Origin: Acidobacteriaceae bacterium
GTDB taxonomy: Bacteria > Acidobacteriota > Terriglobia > Terriglobales > Acidobacteriaceae
Reading direction: 5' to 3'
NCBI GenBank assembly: GCA_003165075.1
Contig: PLSM01000182.1
Coordinates: 62,001-126,000, forward strand
DNA length: 64,000 nt
Below are positions 51,231 to 60,385 of this stretch, one piece after another. The notes under the pieces were generated by a model. It was given only the letters and a program-made list of their open reading frames with translations, ran no database searches and had not been told where the DNA came from. Within the stretch, counting starts at the first letter, position 1. Every line of letters begins with the position of its first letter. Made by a program: the position numbers and the translations under genes.

Positions 51231-53609
51231 CTAGCGGGCGACTGGAACTGGGGTTAGTACGGCCTCGGGCGGATTCGCGGCACCCACGGCCGGTCCGTGC
51301 CACACTCCGCCGCCGTAGGTCGTGATGTAAATCTGCGTAGAGTCATTGGGGTCGAGGATGATGCGGTTGCCTTGCTTGAAGTCGTAGCCCTTGATGCGTG
51401 CCCAATGTGCGCCCCTATCGGCGGAGCGGTAGGCAGCAGTATCAGAGCCGGTGAAGTAAAGCGTGTCAGGATGGTGGGGATCGATTGTCAGGTCATAGAC
51501 GTGCTGCAATTCCGTGAAGAGCGCTTGCCATGTCTTGCCGCCGTTATCTGAGGTGAAGACGCCGCCGTTTTGATCGGCAATCTCTCCCATCTGTCCCCAT
51601 GCAGTGAGGTAAAGGCGCAGGGGATTGCGCGGGTCGATCTCCAGGCCAGTGGGACCGGTGACGCCTGTGGGGAGCTCAATACGCTGCCAGTGTTCAGCTT
51701 TGTCCGTCGAGCGGTAGAGCGCTCCGGCGCCGGACACTGAGCGGTCTTTGCCCTCGCTGCGGCGAGAGACGACAACGTAGAGAGACCCGTCTTGGGAGGG
51801 GGTGATGCGCCAGGCAAGAGGTTCTTTGCCGGCAATGCCCTTGTTCTTTTCCGACCACGCACGGCCATTGTCAGTCGACTTGTAAACACCGAGGCCAAAG
51901 GCGCAGGCGTACAGCGTGCGGTTGCCGGCGGGACTGGAAGGGTCAAGGAGGATGTGAGTGATAGAGTGCGTTGGGATACCGCTATTACTCGGCTGCCAGT
52001 GGTTGCCACCATCGGTTGAGACGGCGACGCCGCCAGTGAATTGCCCGGTGCCGCGACCTCGCCACATCTTGGGGTGGGGGAGATCGTGGGTACCGCTAAA
52101 GGCTCCCCACATGAGACCACGGTGGGCGGGGTCGAAAGCGAGCCAGTAGGTGGTGTTGCGCCAGTCCTCGGGGATGCCGTCGGAAGTGCTTCGCCAGGCT
52201 TGGCCGCCATTCGTGCTCTGGAAGAGACCAATGTCGGTGTTATCGATAAAGACATGCCGCGAATCGAAGGGGTCGAACTGCACCCCATAGTTGGTGGTTA
52301 AGTCGAAGCCACGGGAAGTCCAACTGCCGTCGTCGAGTCTCTTCGAATTCATCCCCTGCCATGTTGTTCCGCCATCAAGGGTGCGATAGGTGCGGAAGAG
52401 GTCAGTTGCGTAGGCAACATCAGGGTTGGTGGGTGCAACACCTAGAAAGTCAGGCGCGTCGAACCAGATTGATGTTCCGCTCTGTCGAGCGCGCTGCTCG
52501 ACCCAGGTCCCCTGCAGGTTGGCGGCGGGTTGGTTCGATTCCTTGAAGACGATCTTCCACGTTTGGCCGGCGTCTGTTGTCTTGGCGATACCGTTGAACA
52601 AGTTCTCCTTGCCCTCGCCGCGTTGAAGGCCGCGGAAGCCGACATACGCCACCTTTGGGTAGCGCTCGCTGGTGGCGATGGCTTCGAACTGGCCTGCCGT
52701 CTGTTGGAGTCCAGGCGTGACCGATTCAAAATGCCGGCCGGAATCCCGGGAGAGATAGACCTTTCCGTCTTGGCCCGTTGCATAGATCCAGACCGCATCG
52801 CCGGACCGTCCCGCGCTGGCTGCTCTGAAGGCGGTCGGGATACTGCCCAGTTCCGTGGTGTTTCCATCGGGAGTAATGCGATAGGCAGCAGAGCCGGATA
52901 GAGCGATCAGGCCGGAGTCCTGCGCGGTGAGGAGTAGGACGCGCTGGGGCAAAATCGCCAGGCGGCTCCACGAGATGCCGTTGTCCGCAGAGGAGACAAT
53001 CACAGCTTTATCGGGAAGATCTTCGCCCGCATCAAGGACGGAGTGACCTCTCGGCTGAAAAGAAAGATAGAGGTGTCCATCGTTCGCCTGGCGATTTTTT
53101 TGATCGCTTCGAGGTGAGATGGCAATGACGGAGATGTCTCCGCCGGGGTAGGCTGGATCGCTTGAGGTCAGGCTGTAGTTGGCGCGATCACCGATAAGAT
53201 GCTCGACGGTGTTGCGGGCTGGGTTGGGAAAGACCATCTTCCAGGTACGCCCAAAGTCATTGCTGCGCCAGAGGGCGGCGTTCGCGGCGTAGATTACTCG
53301 CGGGTTTATCGGGTCGAAGGCGAAGGCAGCGATCTGCTCCCGAAGATTGAACATGTTCCAGGACAGGCCATTGTCACGGGTGACGTAATCGCCGGTCATG
53401 TCGGAAGCCTCCACGACAAGCCGGGAATTGTGCGGGCTGATTGTGGGGTGATAAGTGGTTCCGCCTCCGCCAGGACCGATCCTTTGCCAACGATTCGCGC
53501 CTGGGACCTGGGCAAGGCTGGCGAGTGTGGTGATACTCAGCAGGATTGCGCAACCCAGCGTTGGTCTTATATATAGATCCGGCCTCGTCTGCAATGTGCT
53601 CGTATTCAT
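51231..53609 (-). CDS. Secreted BNR/Asp-box (GH74-like) protein, copy 2
   Basis: 792 aa, ATG at 53609. Signal core CAILLSITTLASLAQ. The mature sequence (RWQRIGPGGGGTTYHPTISPHNS) follows copy 1 almost word for word, with the same Asp-box series and the same C-terminal ITTYGGGVWHGPA. It has one extra loop near residue 175 (RSDQKNRQANDGH and GHSVLDAGEDLPD). Both ends and length agree, so this is a full duplicate, not a fragment. It lies 98 bp upstream of the Tat glycosidase-like gene in the same orientation. Likely endo-glucanase/xyloglucanase-type activity, unproven. Confidence 0.78.
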   Translation of the reverse strand: MNTSTLQTRPDLYIRPTLGCAILLSITTLASLAQVPGANRWQRIGPGGGGTTYHPTISPHNSRLVVEASDMTGDYVTRDNGLSWNMFNLREQIAAFAFDPINPRVIYAANAALWRSNDFGRTWKMVFPNPARNTVEHLIGDRANYSLTSSDPAYPGGDISVIAISPRSDQKNRQANDGHLYLSFQPRGHSVLDAGEDLPDKAVIVSSADNGISWSRLAILPQRVLLLTAQDSGLIALSGSAAYRITPDGNTTELGSIPTAFRAASAGRSGDAVWIYATGQDGKVYLSRDSGRHFESVTPGLQQTAGQFEAIATSERYPKVAYVGFRGLQRGEGKENLFNGIAKTTDAGQTWKIVFKESNQPAANLQGTWVEQRARQSGTSIWFDAPDFLGVAPTNPDVAYATDLFRTYRTLDGGTTWQGMNSKRLDDGSWTSRGFDLTTNYGVQFDPFDSRHVFIDNTDIGLFQSTNGGQAWRSTSDGIPEDWRNTTYWLAFDPAHRGLMWGAFSGTHDLPHPKMWRGRGTGQFTGGVAVSTDGGNHWQPSNSGIPTHSITHILLDPSSPAGNRTLYACAFGLGVYKSTDNGRAWSEKNKGIAGKEPLAWRITPSQDGSLYVVVSRRSEGKDRSVSGAGALYRSTDKAEHWQRIELPTGVTGPTGLEIDPRNPLRLYLTAWGQMGEIADQNGGVFTSDNGGKTWQALFTELQHVYDLTIDPHHPDTLYFTGSDTAAYRSADRGAHWARIKGYDFKQGNRIILDPNDSTQIYITTYGGGVWHGPAVGAANPPEAVLTPVPVAR

Positions 53610-53836
53610 AGCTTCCCGCTAAACCGTTGGCCCATCTAGCCTGGATTTTGATCTGGCCATTGCTTCAGAAGAATTGTACAAGTATGCGAAAGTTTATGCA
53701 CACTAAACGATCATAAAAGAATGCTTCATTTCATGTATACTGGCAAAATAAAATACTGCGTTTGAGACGAAACGAACGTAGTAGCGCTCTATCGTTTGGG
53801 CACCGGCCCGAAGGCCGCGTAAGGAAGCGGGGATTT

Positions 53837-56800
53837 ATGAAGGTACGGTCTTGCTTTGCCTTGTTGCTGGCATTCACAACCCTCTCCGCATTCAGCCAGC
53901 CTGTTGCGGCTCAGGTAAAGGTCTGGCAAGGCACGCTCACCTTGCCAACCTATGAAGAAGGCCAGCCCGACCCGAACCCGCCATTCGATACCTACCAGAC
54001 CAACAGCTTCAACTATCCCTATACGCTGAGGACGAATCTGACTGGTGTGAAAGCCGACCATACGTGGCGTGCAGTATTCCTCGAGAACGAATATCTGAAA
54101 TGCTCCGTGTTACCGGATATTGGCGGCCACCTATATACGTGCATCGACAAGATCAGCGGTCAGCCCATGTTTTATGCCAACCCTTCGATCAAGAAAGCGG
54201 AGATCGGATATCGCGGCGCGTGGGCTGCGTTTGGCATCGAATTCAACTTCCCCATCTCGCATAACTGGGTTTCCATGTCGCCCGTGGACTTTGCCTACGC
54301 TTCGCATGAGGACGGAAGCGCGTCGGTTTGGGTGGGCAATATCGATCGTCCGTACGGCATGCAATGGCAGGTGGAACTGGTGTTGAAGCCCGGTTCGACA
54401 CTCCTTGAAGAGAGAGTGACCCTGTACAACCGCAGCGACGTTCGCCATCGTTATTATTGGTGGAACAATGCCGGCATCCAGGTGTGGGATGATTCACACG
54501 TCGAATATCCCATGCGCTTTGTCGCGGCGCACGGGTTCACTGACGTCAATCCGTGGCCGGTCGACGCGCAGGGTAGAGACCTGAGCGTGATAAAGAATCA
54601 AACGGATGGGCCAGTTTCGTTCTTCGTGCATGGAAGTCATGAGCCGTTCATGGGCATCTGGAATCCGCATACTCAAACTGGAATTGTTCATTATGCGGAG
54701 TATCGGGACCTGCCAGGGAAGAAGATCTGGTCATGGGGTGTCGATCAGCCCGATCTTGACTGGCGCACGGCGCTCTCCGACAACAACAGCGCCTATGTTG
54801 AAGTGCAGGCGGGGCTCTTCCGCAACCAGGAGACGTATGCGTTTTTGGAACCTGGGCAGACCATTCGCTTTAGCGAATTCTGGATGCCCGTGCGTGGGAC
54901 CGGTGGAATTTCGCGGGCAAATGAGATTGGCGTGGTCTATTTCGATGCACATGGATCCGATGTAGCAGTAACGTTGAATGTGAATGAGCGTTTCCCAGGG
55001 GCGCAGATTTCGCTGACGCAGAATGGAACTGCTCTCTGGACTGGAACCACGGATCTGACGCCGGAGACAACATGGTCGCACTCTGTCGCAACCAATGAAG
55101 GGGCCGGGAAAGTAACTTTTGAGTTGAAAGACCGTGCGGGCCGCTCACTGCTAGGCCAAACCGATGGCCAATACGATTGGGACCCGGAATCGACAATCAA
55201 AACGGGGCGCCAGGAAGCGCTGCAATTTCCAGAGCCGGCCGCGCGGTCGGACGACGACTGGTTGCAGATCGGCAAGAATCAGGAGTTGGACGGGAAGGCC
55301 GTGCTCGCTCTTTCCACGTATAAGGACGCGCTTGCAAAGTATCCGCAAAGCCAGTCACTTGAAATTGCCGCAGGTAGAGTAGCTGCGTCTCTTCAACATT
55401 TTGAAGAGGCGGAGCGTTTGCTTGTGCAGGCGCAAAAGCGTGACACGCCCAATTCACAGGTTGCCTATTACCTGGGAATTGCAGAGGAAGGCTTGGGACA
55501 CACACGCGAGGCTCAAACATCGTATGAGATTGCTTTCCGTCAGGCCGATCTGCGCGGACCGGCTGCGATCAGTCTAGGAGAATTGCGGGCAAAGCAAGGA
55601 AACCTGGAAGGTGCGGCGTCTTTTTTGAAAGCGGCAGTGGCAGCGGAGCCGGCCAACTTCCGCGCGCAAGAGGAATTGGAATCTGTAGTGCGCGCGCTTG
55701 GTGATCGCGCTGAAGCAGACCATTTGGCGGATCTCGGATTGAGCGTGAATCCGTTGAGCGCCTTCTTGAAGGAAGATACGGGAAAGCCGGACATGCAATA
55801 CCTGGCGGCGGATCCTTACCGGATACTTCGGGTGGCGGCCGAGTATATGCAACTTGGACTCTATCAGAGGGCTCTGGACGTTCTGGATCGAACCTATCCT
55901 GCTGCGCCTGCTGACCAAAGTGAACCTGGATCGGTGCTTCCGCAAAAGCATCCACTGGTTCTCTACTACGCAGCGTACTGCAAACAGAAGCTCGGAACCG
56001 ATGCACCGCAAAACTGGCGGGCAGCGTCTGAGCTCTCAACAAGCCTCGTGTTCCCATCTTCGGATACCGACCGGGTTGTGTTGGAGGCCGCGCTTGCCGC
56101 GAACGGCAATGACGCGACCGCCCATTACCTGCTGGGCACGCTGCTCTTTTCAAAAGGAATGACTGATGCGGGAATGGCCCATTGGAAGGAAGCGAAGCAG
56201 CTTGCTCCACATCTACAGGTTGTCGATGTCGATATGGGCAACGTGCTGTTGAAGGTGAAGGATAACCCTCAAGGCGCACTCACCGCATTCCGCGAGGGCG
56301 TTCGGAATGATCCGGAAAATGCGGAAGTATATGTTGGCCTGGATGAAGCAATGAGCGTAACTGGAGTTTCAGCGGGGGAGCGGGCAGCCGCCCTCTCCCA
56401 GTACCCTTCGGCTGACGCTGCGGATTCAAAGATGCCTGCCGACCTGGTCTATCAACTTGCGTTGACGCGCGCGGAGGCAGCGCAATACGAAAGTGGTCTC
56501 GCACTCTTTAAGGATCGATTCTTTCCCAGCGAAGAAGGGGGAACGACATCGGGCCAAGTGTTATTCGAGGTCAAGTTGATGCAGGTTGAAGCGTGGGCCA
56601 AGGCTCACAACTGCACAGAGACTGAAGGTTTCATTGAGAACAAGCAGCCGGCGCTGAGCCTCGACGGAAGATCGGCGCGTGAATATGTGAAGCTCGCTGA
56701 AATCGCAAAAGGCTGCAATCGTGCGAAGGAGTCGGCGGATTTCCTGCATAAAGCTGCGGCAGGCGCCGGATTTGCCGACTTGGTGTGGGCGATCCAGGCG

Positions 56801-57055
56801 GAGAAGTCCCTGGGTACATACGATTCGGCGAAGGAGGACCAACAGCTTGCCAAATCATTGGCTGAGGCGGAGAGAAGTGTAGCCGCCAGCACCCACTCAG
56901 GATATTGGCAATACACGGTCGGCATGCTGCAAGCTGCTCTGAACCGAAAGGAGCAGGCAAAAGAGTCCTTCGAGAAGACCCTGATTCTTGCGGATACTCA
57001 TATGTCTCACCACCTCGCCCGGGAAGCTCTGGCAGAGCTCGCTGCCGGTAAATAG
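53837..57055 (+). CDS. Secreted DUF5107 - TPR protein
   Basis: 1072 aa from the ATG at 53837, downstream of an AAGCGGGG stretch. Signal peptide 1-26 (LLLAFTTLSAFSQPVAAQ). Residues about 30-390 are a DUF5107 domain: a beta-sandwich resembling aldose-epimerase/galactosidase small-chain folds, with WRAVFLENEYLKCSVLPDIGGHLY, FGIEFNFPISHNW and YYWWNNAGIQVW. The rest is helical with repeated TPR units (AYYLGIAEEGLGHTREA, FLKAAVAAEPANFRA, LLGTLLFSKGMTDAG). Function unknown; acidobacterial glycan loci often hold such genes. A TATACT hexamer at 53736-53741 is a possible -10 element. It is divergent from GH74-like copy 2. Confidence 0.75.
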   Translation: MKVRSCFALLLAFTTLSAFSQPVAAQVKVWQGTLTLPTYEEGQPDPNPPFDTYQTNSFNYPYTLRTNLTGVKADHTWRAVFLENEYLKCSVLPDIGGHLYTCIDKISGQPMFYANPSIKKAEIGYRGAWAAFGIEFNFPISHNWVSMSPVDFAYASHEDGSASVWVGNIDRPYGMQWQVELVLKPGSTLLEERVTLYNRSDVRHRYYWWNNAGIQVWDDSHVEYPMRFVAAHGFTDVNPWPVDAQGRDLSVIKNQTDGPVSFFVHGSHEPFMGIWNPHTQTGIVHYAEYRDLPGKKIWSWGVDQPDLDWRTALSDNNSAYVEVQAGLFRNQETYAFLEPGQTIRFSEFWMPVRGTGGISRANEIGVVYFDAHGSDVAVTLNVNERFPGAQISLTQNGTALWTGTTDLTPETTWSHSVATNEGAGKVTFELKDRAGRSLLGQTDGQYDWDPESTIKTGRQEALQFPEPAARSDDDWLQIGKNQELDGKAVLALSTYKDALAKYPQSQSLEIAAGRVAASLQHFEEAERLLVQAQKRDTPNSQVAYYLGIAEEGLGHTREAQTSYEIAFRQADLRGPAAISLGELRAKQGNLEGAASFLKAAVAAEPANFRAQEELESVVRALGDRAEADHLADLGLSVNPLSAFLKEDTGKPDMQYLAADPYRILRVAAEYMQLGLYQRALDVLDRTYPAAPADQSEPGSVLPQKHPLVLYYAAYCKQKLGTDAPQNWRAASELSTSLVFPSSDTDRVVLEAALAANGNDATAHYLLGTLLFSKGMTDAGMAHWKEAKQLAPHLQVVDVDMGNVLLKVKDNPQGALTAFREGVRNDPENAEVYVGLDEAMSVTGVSAGERAAALSQYPSADAADSKMPADLVYQLALTRAEAAQYESGLALFKDRFFPSEEGGTTSGQVLFEVKLMQVEAWAKAHNCTETEGFIENKQPALSLDGRSAREYVKLAEIAKGCNRAKESADFLHKAAAGAGFADLVWAIQAEKSLGTYDSAKEDQQLAKSLAEAERSVAASTHSGYWQYTVGMLQAALNRKEQAKESFEKTLILADTHMSHHLAREALAELAAGK

Positions 57056-57566
57056 CCTGGCTTGCGACTCCGAATTGCTTGTGGCAACTTGACGCAAGCG
57101 GCCTCGACTACGCCATTTTTCGAGGTTTCAGGGCGATTTGGGGCCAAAAACAGGGGAAAATCGGGGCTTGTTGTTTACCGATGAGTACATAGGGCTAATT
57201 CCCAAGTTATTCATTGCATTCATGTTATTGGAAATATGACCCCTCCGGAAGCGGGTTTTGGGTGGGGAGGGGGGTGGGTACCCGTCGCGGTGTTGACCGC
57301 GGCTGTGCGCTGACCGCTCATTCCCTCATTTCGATTGTGCGGCCTCGGCGGGTTATTTTCTGCAAACTGGCTTGGCACAGCGGGTGAGCGGACGTGGCTG
57401 CCTACCCTCTCCGCGATGAAATTGTGGAAAAGACGGGCACGCGCCGAAGAGGGGTGTCCGTGATGAGGACGACATCTATCCCGCCCTAGCGGAGCTAGAC
57501 GGGGCACCCCGATTTGTGGTGGGGTTAGGGTGGGCCACCTGCCGCCGGTGTTGGAATACAAAAAAC
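57056..57566. other. 511-bp gene-free region with GGGGCACCC repeat
   Basis: No supported gene. The stretch 57481-57510 reads CCGCCCTAGC, GGA, GCTAGACGGG and then GGGGCACCCC, an imperfect hairpin ending in the GGGGCACCC word that recurs at 58494, 58587, 58618 and 60355. The rest is GC-rich non-coding DNA with short G runs. Confidence 0.5.
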
Positions 57567-58406
57567 TTACTGCGGCGTAGACGCATCGCCAGAGCAGTTG
57601 CTCGGCCATTTACCCGCTAGCATTGCGGTGATGTTATCCTGCGCCAGTTTCAATGGTTGATCGTATGATTTGCTGAATTGACCAGCAAGTGTCGCTTGGG
57701 ATATGAAAGCGCGCATTTTACTCACTGCCTCCTCCTTCTTGCACATGTGATAGTCCGCAATGGAAAGTTCCAAAAGTGGCGTTGGCCAACTGGCGTTGTT
57801 AGATGCAGATTTTTCGGCTAGTTCCCTCAGTCCTTGCCAATCGCTCTTCTTTTCCAAAGCAAGCATCTGTCCAAAATTACCGAACTCCTGACCCGCTACT
57901 GCGCTGAAAGTGTTTCCCTGACGACGATGCGCACTCCCGTTCCAGTCGTACCAAGTTATCGGCTCAAGATTTGTTATCTGTCCCGCCGTAATCCCGCCGG
58001 TCTGACCATTAGACTGAGCACAGTTTCCACCCCCGCAATCCTGTGTCATTGGTGGCTGCGGAGAGGAAGCAAGAGGGACGCTACCTGTTGCGCTTTTGTC
58101 CTTCTTTTGGGCTCTTGGTTTAACAGTTTCAACCTTGGGGCATTGAGGTTGGACTATTTTCTCGACGATCCTATCAACAGGTTTCTCAATCACTTTTTCT
58201 ACAATCTTTGGCCGCGTAGAACGGTAAAAGCTATAGCCGTTCATCCCCAAACTTGCGACAACGAGGATCAACATCACCGCTAGTTTCCAATTCCTAGTTG
58301 GGGGCATGGGAATCCCCCATAGCGGCTTGTTGGGCTTGACTCCGAAATAGTCGAGAATTGCAAGTAGCGCGGCCAGCGCAAAAATGCAATTCAAAACATG
58401 CTCCAT
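57567..58406 (-). CDS. Uncharacterised membrane protein with coiled-coil linker
   Basis: 279 aa, GAGG 7 bases before the ATG. I do not recognise the family. Two N-terminal hydrophobic segments (CIFALAALLAILDYFGV, 7-23; LAVMLILVVASLGMNGY, about 42-58) are likely membrane helices. A charged Val/Glu/Lys stretch follows (IVEKVIEKPVDRIVEKIV), probably a short coiled coil, then a Ser/Pro/Gln linker. The C-terminal domain of about 120 residues has TPR-like helices (LLELSIADYHMCKKEEAV) and cysteine-containing ends. Flanked on both sides by GGGGCACCC repeats. No operon partner. Confidence 0.6.
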   Translation of the reverse strand: MEHVLNCIFALAALLAILDYFGVKPNKPLWGIPMPPTRNWKLAVMLILVVASLGMNGYSFYRSTRPKIVEKVIEKPVDRIVEKIVQPQCPKVETVKPRAQKKDKSATGSVPLASSPQPPMTQDCGGGNCAQSNGQTGGITAGQITNLEPITWYDWNGSAHRRQGNTFSAVAGQEFGNFGQMLALEKKSDWQGLRELAEKSASNNASWPTPLLELSIADYHMCKKEEAVSKMRAFISQATLAGQFSKSYDQPLKLAQDNITAMLAGKWPSNCSGDASTPQ

Positions 58407-58493
58407 GCGCCCACCTCGACTCGGATGCTCTCACTGAGCACCCCCTTGCATCAAGGTGATAATCTCGTTCCACTATAAGACTGTGGAAAGGAC

Positions 58494-58626
58494 GGGGCAC
58501 CCATTTTTTGTGGCTAGGTCAAGAGTGGGTCACCCGCGAGTGGCTGGCTTAGAGTTGAGGTCTCCCAGGTCCGAGAATCCGGACCTGGGGCACCCAACTT
58601 TCTTGCTCGTCAGACGTGGGGCACCC
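58494..58626. repeat. Cluster of GGGGCACCC repeats with a 10-bp hairpin
   Basis: GGGGCACCC occurs at 58494-58502, 58587-58595 and 58618-58626. The middle one follows a perfect hairpin, CCCAGGTCCG (58564-58573) with CGGACCTGGG (58580-58589). It fills most of the 245 bp between two genes (58407-58651). The pattern looks like a dispersed, probably mobile or transcribed, acidobacterial intergenic repeat. Confidence 0.6.
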
Positions 58627-58651
58627 GGCAATCTATTTATGACTTAGGAGA

Positions 58652-60235
58652 CTAGATTGATTTGCGCCAGTTTGGATCGTCCATCGGCCTGATCTGCACC
58701 GATACGGAACCGTCAGGGTTGAGAGGCTGCTCACACGCCCACGCGATCGGCATCCGCACTTCGGGGCGCATTTCAATCTCTGCCAGCAGGTTGATTGTTC
58801 CTGCATATCCCTGAGGCAAGAGGAATGAGCCCATTCGAAGAGCGCCGCCGTAGGGGTGACCGGGATCGAAAGAGCCGCGCAGTTTGAGCCTGCCGTCGGG
58901 ACTCTTCGCGGTGAGCCAAAGCACGCCGGGAACGCCTGCTACGCCCCGATTCGATATGGCCACGATGAGTTCGGAGGTTCCCTGACGCTTGCGCTGCCAC
59001 ACCCAGGAGGGCCTCAAGCGATATCCCATGGCGGCGCGGAGGCGCTCGAAGCCGCGCGGGTATCGTTGGTTGTAACTGGCCAGATGCGCCGCCTCAGTCC
59101 AAAGCGACCAGTAGTTCGCTTTGAGATCGAGAACATGCAACATATAGTTTTCGAGCTCGTTCACGCCCACAGCATCCGAACCCAGCTTGGAGGCGTCGTA
59201 GGAGCGGAAGTATCCGTCTTCGAGTATCGCCGCCAGCCAGGGAGGGCGATTGGCCAGCTCTTCAATTTGAATTGGCTCTTCGACAATAATGCTGTCGGAG
59301 CGAACCCAGGCTCCCGCGCGCACCGCAATCTCGAGCGCTTCGCGGTTGCCGGTGTTGCTGATGTCGGGCTGCGTGTTCATGGCCAGTGGAGTCTTTTTCC
59401 ATGTGGCCAATTGCATGCGCACCATCTGGTTGAGCGTGCGCTGCGCCGTCTCGACGTTAGGGAATGGGCTGGGATATCCGCAAAAGTGGCCTTCGCCCCA
59501 GAATCCTACATGCATCACATCCACGAACTCAATCAGCGGATCCCCATCGAAGCGTTCGGCGAGGAGGCGGTTCAGTTCGGCCAGAGCTCTTTGATACTCA
59601 GGATGATCGTAACGCGGTTCGGTCCAGTTCCCTTTTGCGCCGCCGGAAATAGAGCCGTCAGCGTCTCCATATTTGCCCATGGGTCCAATGGCGACGAGAG
59701 GGACGCGCGAGCGGAGGAACTCCGGCAGTGCGAGCTGGCCTGGCTGAAACACTGAATTGGAGCTCTGCACGCGAAAGGCGACTCGCAGCCCATGGCGCCT
59801 GGCGGCCGCCAGGGTCAGATCCCATACAGGATCGAGATCGAGCCTGCCCGGCTCCTTTTGCACATTGCGCCAGTCGCAACGGATATAGAGCACATCGACA
59901 AAAGGAAGACCGGCAAGCTTCTCCACATGATCTTCCAACGTCCGATGTCCCTCGCGTACGGCGATAGACGGACCGCCCTCCTCCCACGTATAGCCAAGCA
60001 GCCCCAAGCCTGGGTTGCGCAGCGGCTTCTCAGATGGCGTGGTGTACAAGACCGTCTGCCAGCCAGCATCCTGATCGATGTCGAACGGGCCCTGGTTCAG
60101 GCGTTCACTGGCGGGAAAATGCGATTCGAAATTGTAGCCCTGCCACAGATGCTTGGGGTTATCGGCAAGCGCATGAATACGGGGAGATGAAAGAGCCGCC
60201 AGGGCCGCACTCTTGAGTATGTCTCGACGGTTCAT
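58652..60235 (-). CDS. Tat-signal GH42/DUF4832-like glycosidase
   Basis: 527 aa, GGAG 6 bases before the ATG. N terminus NRRDILKSAALAALSS is a Tat signal. The barrel part includes PLRNPGLGLLGYTW, VDVLYIRCDWRNVQKEPG (the strand before the acid/base region in GH42-type enzymes), GLRVAFRVQSSN, FVDVMHVGFWGEGHF (a G-x-W-G-E motif with the likely catalytic Glu) and IIVEEPIQIEEL. The C-terminal part is a beta-sandwich (LIVAISNRGVAGVPGVLW). The combination resembles DUF4832/GH42-like proteins; substrate unknown. Not clearly operonic: 150 bp and a palindrome separate it from the aldolase-type gene upstream. Confidence 0.68.
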   Translation of the reverse strand: MNRRDILKSAALAALSSPRIHALADNPKHLWQGYNFESHFPASERLNQGPFDIDQDAGWQTVLYTTPSEKPLRNPGLGLLGYTWEEGGPSIAVREGHRTLEDHVEKLAGLPFVDVLYIRCDWRNVQKEPGRLDLDPVWDLTLAAARRHGLRVAFRVQSSNSVFQPGQLALPEFLRSRVPLVAIGPMGKYGDADGSISGGAKGNWTEPRYDHPEYQRALAELNRLLAERFDGDPLIEFVDVMHVGFWGEGHFCGYPSPFPNVETAQRTLNQMVRMQLATWKKTPLAMNTQPDISNTGNREALEIAVRAGAWVRSDSIIVEEPIQIEELANRPPWLAAILEDGYFRSYDASKLGSDAVGVNELENYMLHVLDLKANYWSLWTEAAHLASYNQRYPRGFERLRAAMGYRLRPSWVWQRKRQGTSELIVAISNRGVAGVPGVLWLTAKSPDGRLKLRGSFDPGHPYGGALRMGSFLLPQGYAGTINLLAEIEMRPEVRMPIAWACEQPLNPDGSVSVQIRPMDDPNWRKSI

Positions 60236-60317
60236 CGCTCACTCCTCATAGTGCTGGACAAATGGCTGAATTGCGGGGTCGAGTGGTGAAATCCGGATGA
60301 ACCTCATTGCGTACTTT

Positions 60318-60357
60318 CCCACCCTTGCGGCAAGAACAAATACACCGCAAGGATGGG
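60318..60357. repeat. CCCAYCCTT-type palindrome followed by GGGGCACCC
   Basis: CCCACCCTTGCGG (60318-60330) pairs with CCGCAAGGATGGG (60345-60357), one G-T wobble, 14-base loop, and the right arm runs into GGGGCACCC at 60355-60363. It resembles the palindrome at 23946-23980 and joins both repeat words in one element. It lies between the GatZ/KbaZ-like stop and the GH42-like start. Confidence 0.65.
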
Positions 60358-60385
60358 GCACCCACATCGGTACAGCAGTTAGCGG

